DNA from: an uncultured Actinomyces sp.
GTDB lineage: Bacteria; Actinomycetota; Actinomycetes; Actinomycetales; Actinomycetaceae
Assembly (NCBI GenBank): GCA_915069725.1
Contig: CAJZFF010000071.1
Span: 1 to 7,790 of the forward strand
Direction of reading: 5' to 3'
Length of the DNA: 7,790 bases
In this document: positions 5,387-7,790 of the stretch, piece after piece
Position numbering within the stretch: position 1 is the stretch's first letter
Layout of the letters: each line of letters begins with the position of its first letter
Program-made: the position numbers and the translations under genes
Notes under the pieces: model-generated
Told to the model about the DNA's origin: nothing
The model's input: the letters and a program-made list of their open reading frames with translations, nothing else
Database searches by the model: none

Positions 5387-6169
5387 TCAGATGGTGTCGG
5401 TGCGTTGACCCTGACGGAGTCGGGTGACGGCGCGACGGGTGACAGCCAGCCCGATCCCGGCCCATACGACGGCGACCGCGAGGTCGCGGCCTAGCAGGGC
5501 CGGGACGGCGGCCGCCGGTGCGTCCAGGACCGTCAGGGTGCCGCTGACCGGAACCAGGTGGGCCAGGGCCTGCAACCAGGTAGGGCACTGCTCGAGCGGC
5601 ACGATGACGCCGGTCAGCAGCGGCAGGAACGTGGCGATGATCGTGGCACCCAGGTAGGGATCGGGCAGGTTGACTCCGACACCGGCGGCCATGATCCCCA
5701 TGAGCAGCCCGCACACGATGGTCGGCGCTGCCAGTGTGATGACACGCCCCAGCGCTCCAACGTCGTGCAGCGGTGAGAGCGCGAAGACGACGCCGATCGC
5801 GACGGTGGCGGTCGAAGCGGCCAGGAGCGCCGGCACGACGGCGACGGACAGCCAGTAGGCGACGTCGAGGCGCCTGCGGGTATGGACCTCCTGGAAGACG
5901 CCCAGCATCCGGTCCGTGGCCACGGTCCCCACCACTCCGGAGGCCACCGAGACGGCCAGTGCCACCAGGGCCGCTGCATATCCGGTGCGCACCAGGTCAG
6001 GCGCGGAGAGGTCCGAGCCCATGAGGACATCGAAGAGCACGTCCAGCAGCGGCAGCACCAGCAGCGTGACCACGGCCGTGCCCAGGGTCGCGAAGGCCGT
6101 CGACGAGGCCCACGAGACACGCACCCCTGAGGAGAACCGGTAGGCGAAGGCCAGGGCCCGGGCGCGCAT
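5387..6169 (-). CDS. ABC-2 type transporter permease B (copy 2)
   Basis: Encodes the same 260 residues as the gene at 2006-2788, with the same GGAGG ribosome-binding site and the same one-base overlap with permease A. Downstream it differs: in place of trmL it is followed, after a 50 bp repeated segment, by the low-GC island and its TPR-like ORF. The lack of any substitution between copies points to very recent duplication or ongoing gene conversion. Confidence 0.88.
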   Translation of the reverse strand: MRARALAFAYRFSSGVRVSWASSTAFATLGTAVVTLLVLPLLDVLFDVLMGSDLSAPDLVRTGYAAALVALAVSVASGVVGTVATDRMLGVFQEVHTRRRLDVAYWLSVAVVPALLAASTATVAIGVVFALSPLHDVGALGRVITLAAPTIVCGLLMGIMAAGVGVNLPDPYLGATIIATFLPLLTGVIVPLEQCPTWLQALAHLVPVSGTLTVLDAPAAAVPALLGRDLAVAVVWAGIGLAVTRRAVTRLRQGQRTDTI

Positions 6170-6927
6170 CAAACCACCTCCAGGGTGCCAGTCCGTGTCG
6201 CCAGACGCAGCGCCCGCCGGCCGAGGAAGGCAGCGAGTCCCAGCCACGCGGCCGTGCACACCAGCCAAGCGCCCAGCGCCACTTCCGACGTCGCCCGGCC
6301 CAGCAGCAGCTCGAAGGGCACCGACAGCGGGAGGAACCGGCTCACTGTGGCCAGCCAGACGGGCGGCGTTGTCGAGGTGAACACGATGCCCGAGACGACG
6401 AACACCGGCACCAGCAGCAGCCCCTCGTACTGGATCGCGTTGGGGGTGAGCACGAACAGCGCCGCGATGGCCAGACTCAGGGCAAGGCAGCCGACCAGCA
6501 GCATGAGGGCCCCTGCGGCCAGGCGCGCCCAGACCTCCCACCCCGGCCCCGTGAAGGAGACTGAGGTCGACAGCAGCGCCCACGTGCACCACGCCACCGG
6601 GAAGGCGACCAGACCGAAGGACGCCGCCGCGCACACCACGGCCGCCAACGACCTGAGCGCCCCAACCGGAGCCATGACCAGATGGACCAGCGTGCCCTTG
6701 TACCGCTCGAATCCGATGATCCCCGCCGCGCAGGTCGTCGTCGTCCACATCCCCACGACACCCCCGCGCACCCAGCCCTGCGTCGGGGTGATCCCGCCCC
6801 AGGCCGAGGCCGCCAGGAACTGCACCAGCGTGGTGGATGTCGTGGTCATGACCATGAGCTGGATGAAGTAGGGAACCGACACGAACTGACGGACGTGAAA
6901 GACCGTCATCCTCACCTGACGCCTCAT
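6169..6927 (-). CDS. ABC-2 type transporter permease A (copy 2)
   Basis: Encodes the same 252 residues as the gene at 2788-3546, including the FERYKGTLVHLVMAPV cytoplasmic loop and six membrane segments. The 4 bp ATGA overlap with the ATPase gene is preserved, so this copy has intact translational coupling and nothing suggests it is inactive. Confidence 0.9.
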   Translation of the reverse strand: MRRQVRMTVFHVRQFVSVPYFIQLMVMTTTSTTLVQFLAASAWGGITPTQGWVRGGVVGMWTTTTCAAGIIGFERYKGTLVHLVMAPVGALRSLAAVVCAAASFGLVAFPVAWCTWALLSTSVSFTGPGWEVWARLAAGALMLLVGCLALSLAIAALFVLTPNAIQYEGLLLVPVFVVSGIVFTSTTPPVWLATVSRFLPLSVPFELLLGRATSEVALGAWLVCTAAWLGLAAFLGRRALRLATRTGTLEVV

Positions 6928-7790
6928 CGGGCGAGCCTGTCGGCCAGGGCCAGGTAGGCCTCCTCCAGGGAGACCGGCCGCGTCAGCAGGTCCGACGGCG
7001 CTCCCACACCGGCCTCGGCCAGGACCTGGCGAACCCGCTTGTCAGCGTCGGTAGTGCCGGCAGCCTCGGAAGCCCAGTAGACCGTCACGGCCCACCGGGC
7101 CGAGGAGGCGCGCTGCTTCACCGTCGCCGGCAAACCCAGACCGCTGCGAAGCGCCTCGACGGCCCCCCCGTGGCGGGCCGGTAACGTGAAAGTCGTGGTG
7201 GCACTCACCCCGGCCAAGGCGGACACGTCCCCCACGCCGCCGCGCACGACGATCCGGCCCGCCCCGATCACCGAGATGATGTCGGCCAGCTCCTCGACCT
7301 CCGGCATCGAGTGCGAGGTCAATAGCACCCCCGTTCCCCGCTGCGCCAGCTCACGCACCAGATCGCGTACCTGCAGCGCCACGTCCGGGTCCAAGCCGGT
7401 GGTGGGCTCATCCAGCAGCAGAAGAGCCGGCGACCCGAGCAGCGCCCGAGCCAGGTGCAGACGCTGCCGCATCCCTCGAGACAGCTCGCCCGCCTTCCGG
7501 GACGCCGCCTCGACCAGCCCCACACGCTCCAGGGCGTCCATGACCGCACTGTGTCGCCGTCGGGCGTCAAGGCCCTGAATATCGGCGAAGAACAGCAGGT
7601 TGTCGCGTGCCGTAGCCCGCGGGTAGAACCCCAGCTCACCACCCAGGACCAGGCCCAGCCGGGACCTGGCCCGCTCCGGATGGCGCACCGCGTCGATGCC
7701 ATCGACCCAGACCTCACCCGACGTCGGAGCCAGCAGCGTGGCGCACATCCGCACCGTCGTCGTCTTACCGGCGCCGTTGGGCCCCAGCAG
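6924..7790 (-). CDS. ABC transporter ATP-binding protein (copy 2, 5' end outside window)
   Basis: Identical to residues 44-331 of the ATPase at 3543-4538; the first 43 codons lie beyond the window, so the truncation is due to the window and not to a mutation. Walker A, signature LSRGM, Walker B, His203 of the H-loop and the C-terminal SLEEAYLAL are all present. Whether this copy begins with the same AT-rich MVLIN codons is not visible and would show whether the island is part of the duplicated unit. Confidence 0.9.
   Translation of the reverse strand: MLGPNGAGKTTTVRMCATLLAPTSGEVWVDGIDAVRHPERARSRLGLVLGGELGFYPRATARDNLLFFADIQGLDARRRHSAVMDALERVGLVEAASRKAGELSRGMRQRLHLARALLGSPALLLLDEPTTGLDPDVALQVRDLVRELAQRGTGVLLTSHSMPEVEELADIISVIGAGRIVVRGGVGDVSALAGVSATTTFTLPARHGGAVEALRSGLGLPATVKQRASSARWAVTVYWASEAAGTTDADKRVRQVLAEAGVGAPSDLLTRPVSLEEAYLALADRLAR

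Larger units (their letters stand above)
5337..7790. repeat. Long direct repeat, copy 2 (truncated by window end)
   Basis: The second copy of 1956-4409, in the same orientation and seemingly identical at base level. At its left edge it carries the first two trmL codons (GTG CTG on the minus strand), after which the sequence switches to the AT-rich island. That makes it the derived copy with respect to trmL. If the event was a simple tandem duplication of a 3381 bp unit, the identity should continue past 7790 through the ATPase start and the island to about 8717. If the island was inserted between two operon copies, identity should stop near the ATPase start (expected at about 7919). Confidence 0.97.

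Noticed and set aside
5253..5714. 153-residue ORF running from permease B copy 2 through the junction
   Set aside because: It is the same shadow frame as above, fused by the duplication to random island sequence; no gene-like features.

Overview
The window is GC-rich (about two-thirds G+C on hand-counted lines) and actinobacterial in character: GTG starts, start/stop overlaps between consecutive genes, and protein families common in Actinomyces-like and other high-GC Gram-positives. The genus cannot be fixed from the sequence alone.

Layout: (1) 44-1479, plus strand: a PEBP/YbhB-like gene translationally coupled to a short-chain dehydrogenase/reductase (SDR). (2) 1503-1961, minus strand, convergent with the SDR: trmL, a SPOUT tRNA 2'-O-methyltransferase. 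(3) 2006-4538, minus strand: a compact ABC-2 type exporter operon (ATPase, permease A, permease B) whose genes overlap by 4 bp and 1 bp. (4) 4525-5336: an island of much lower GC (about 35-50% on sample lines). On the minus strand it holds a 142-codon TPR-like ORF followed, in the same reading frame, by more coding-looking sequence broken by two stop codons. (5) 5337-7790: a second copy of the exporter operon, with no difference from the first that I could find, cut off by the window end inside the ATPase gene.

The main feature is a long direct repeat. 1956-4409 matches 5337-7790 at a constant offset of 3381 bp, and the 50 bp after the last permease gene plus the first two codons of trmL are repeated too. 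Only the copy next to trmL keeps an intact trmL; at the far copy trmL stops after codon 2 and runs into the AT-rich island. This is what a recent tandem duplication of a roughly 3.4 kb unit (exporter plus island) would leave. An insertion of the island between two operon copies, or an assembly artefact, cannot be excluded because the window stops inside the second copy.

Functionally, the ATPase and two six-helix permeases form an exporter of unknown substrate (drug, lipid or peptide). All minus-strand genes from 7790 down to 1503 point the same way, and no strong terminator was seen between them, so the far operon, the island genes, the near operon and trmL could share read-through transcription.
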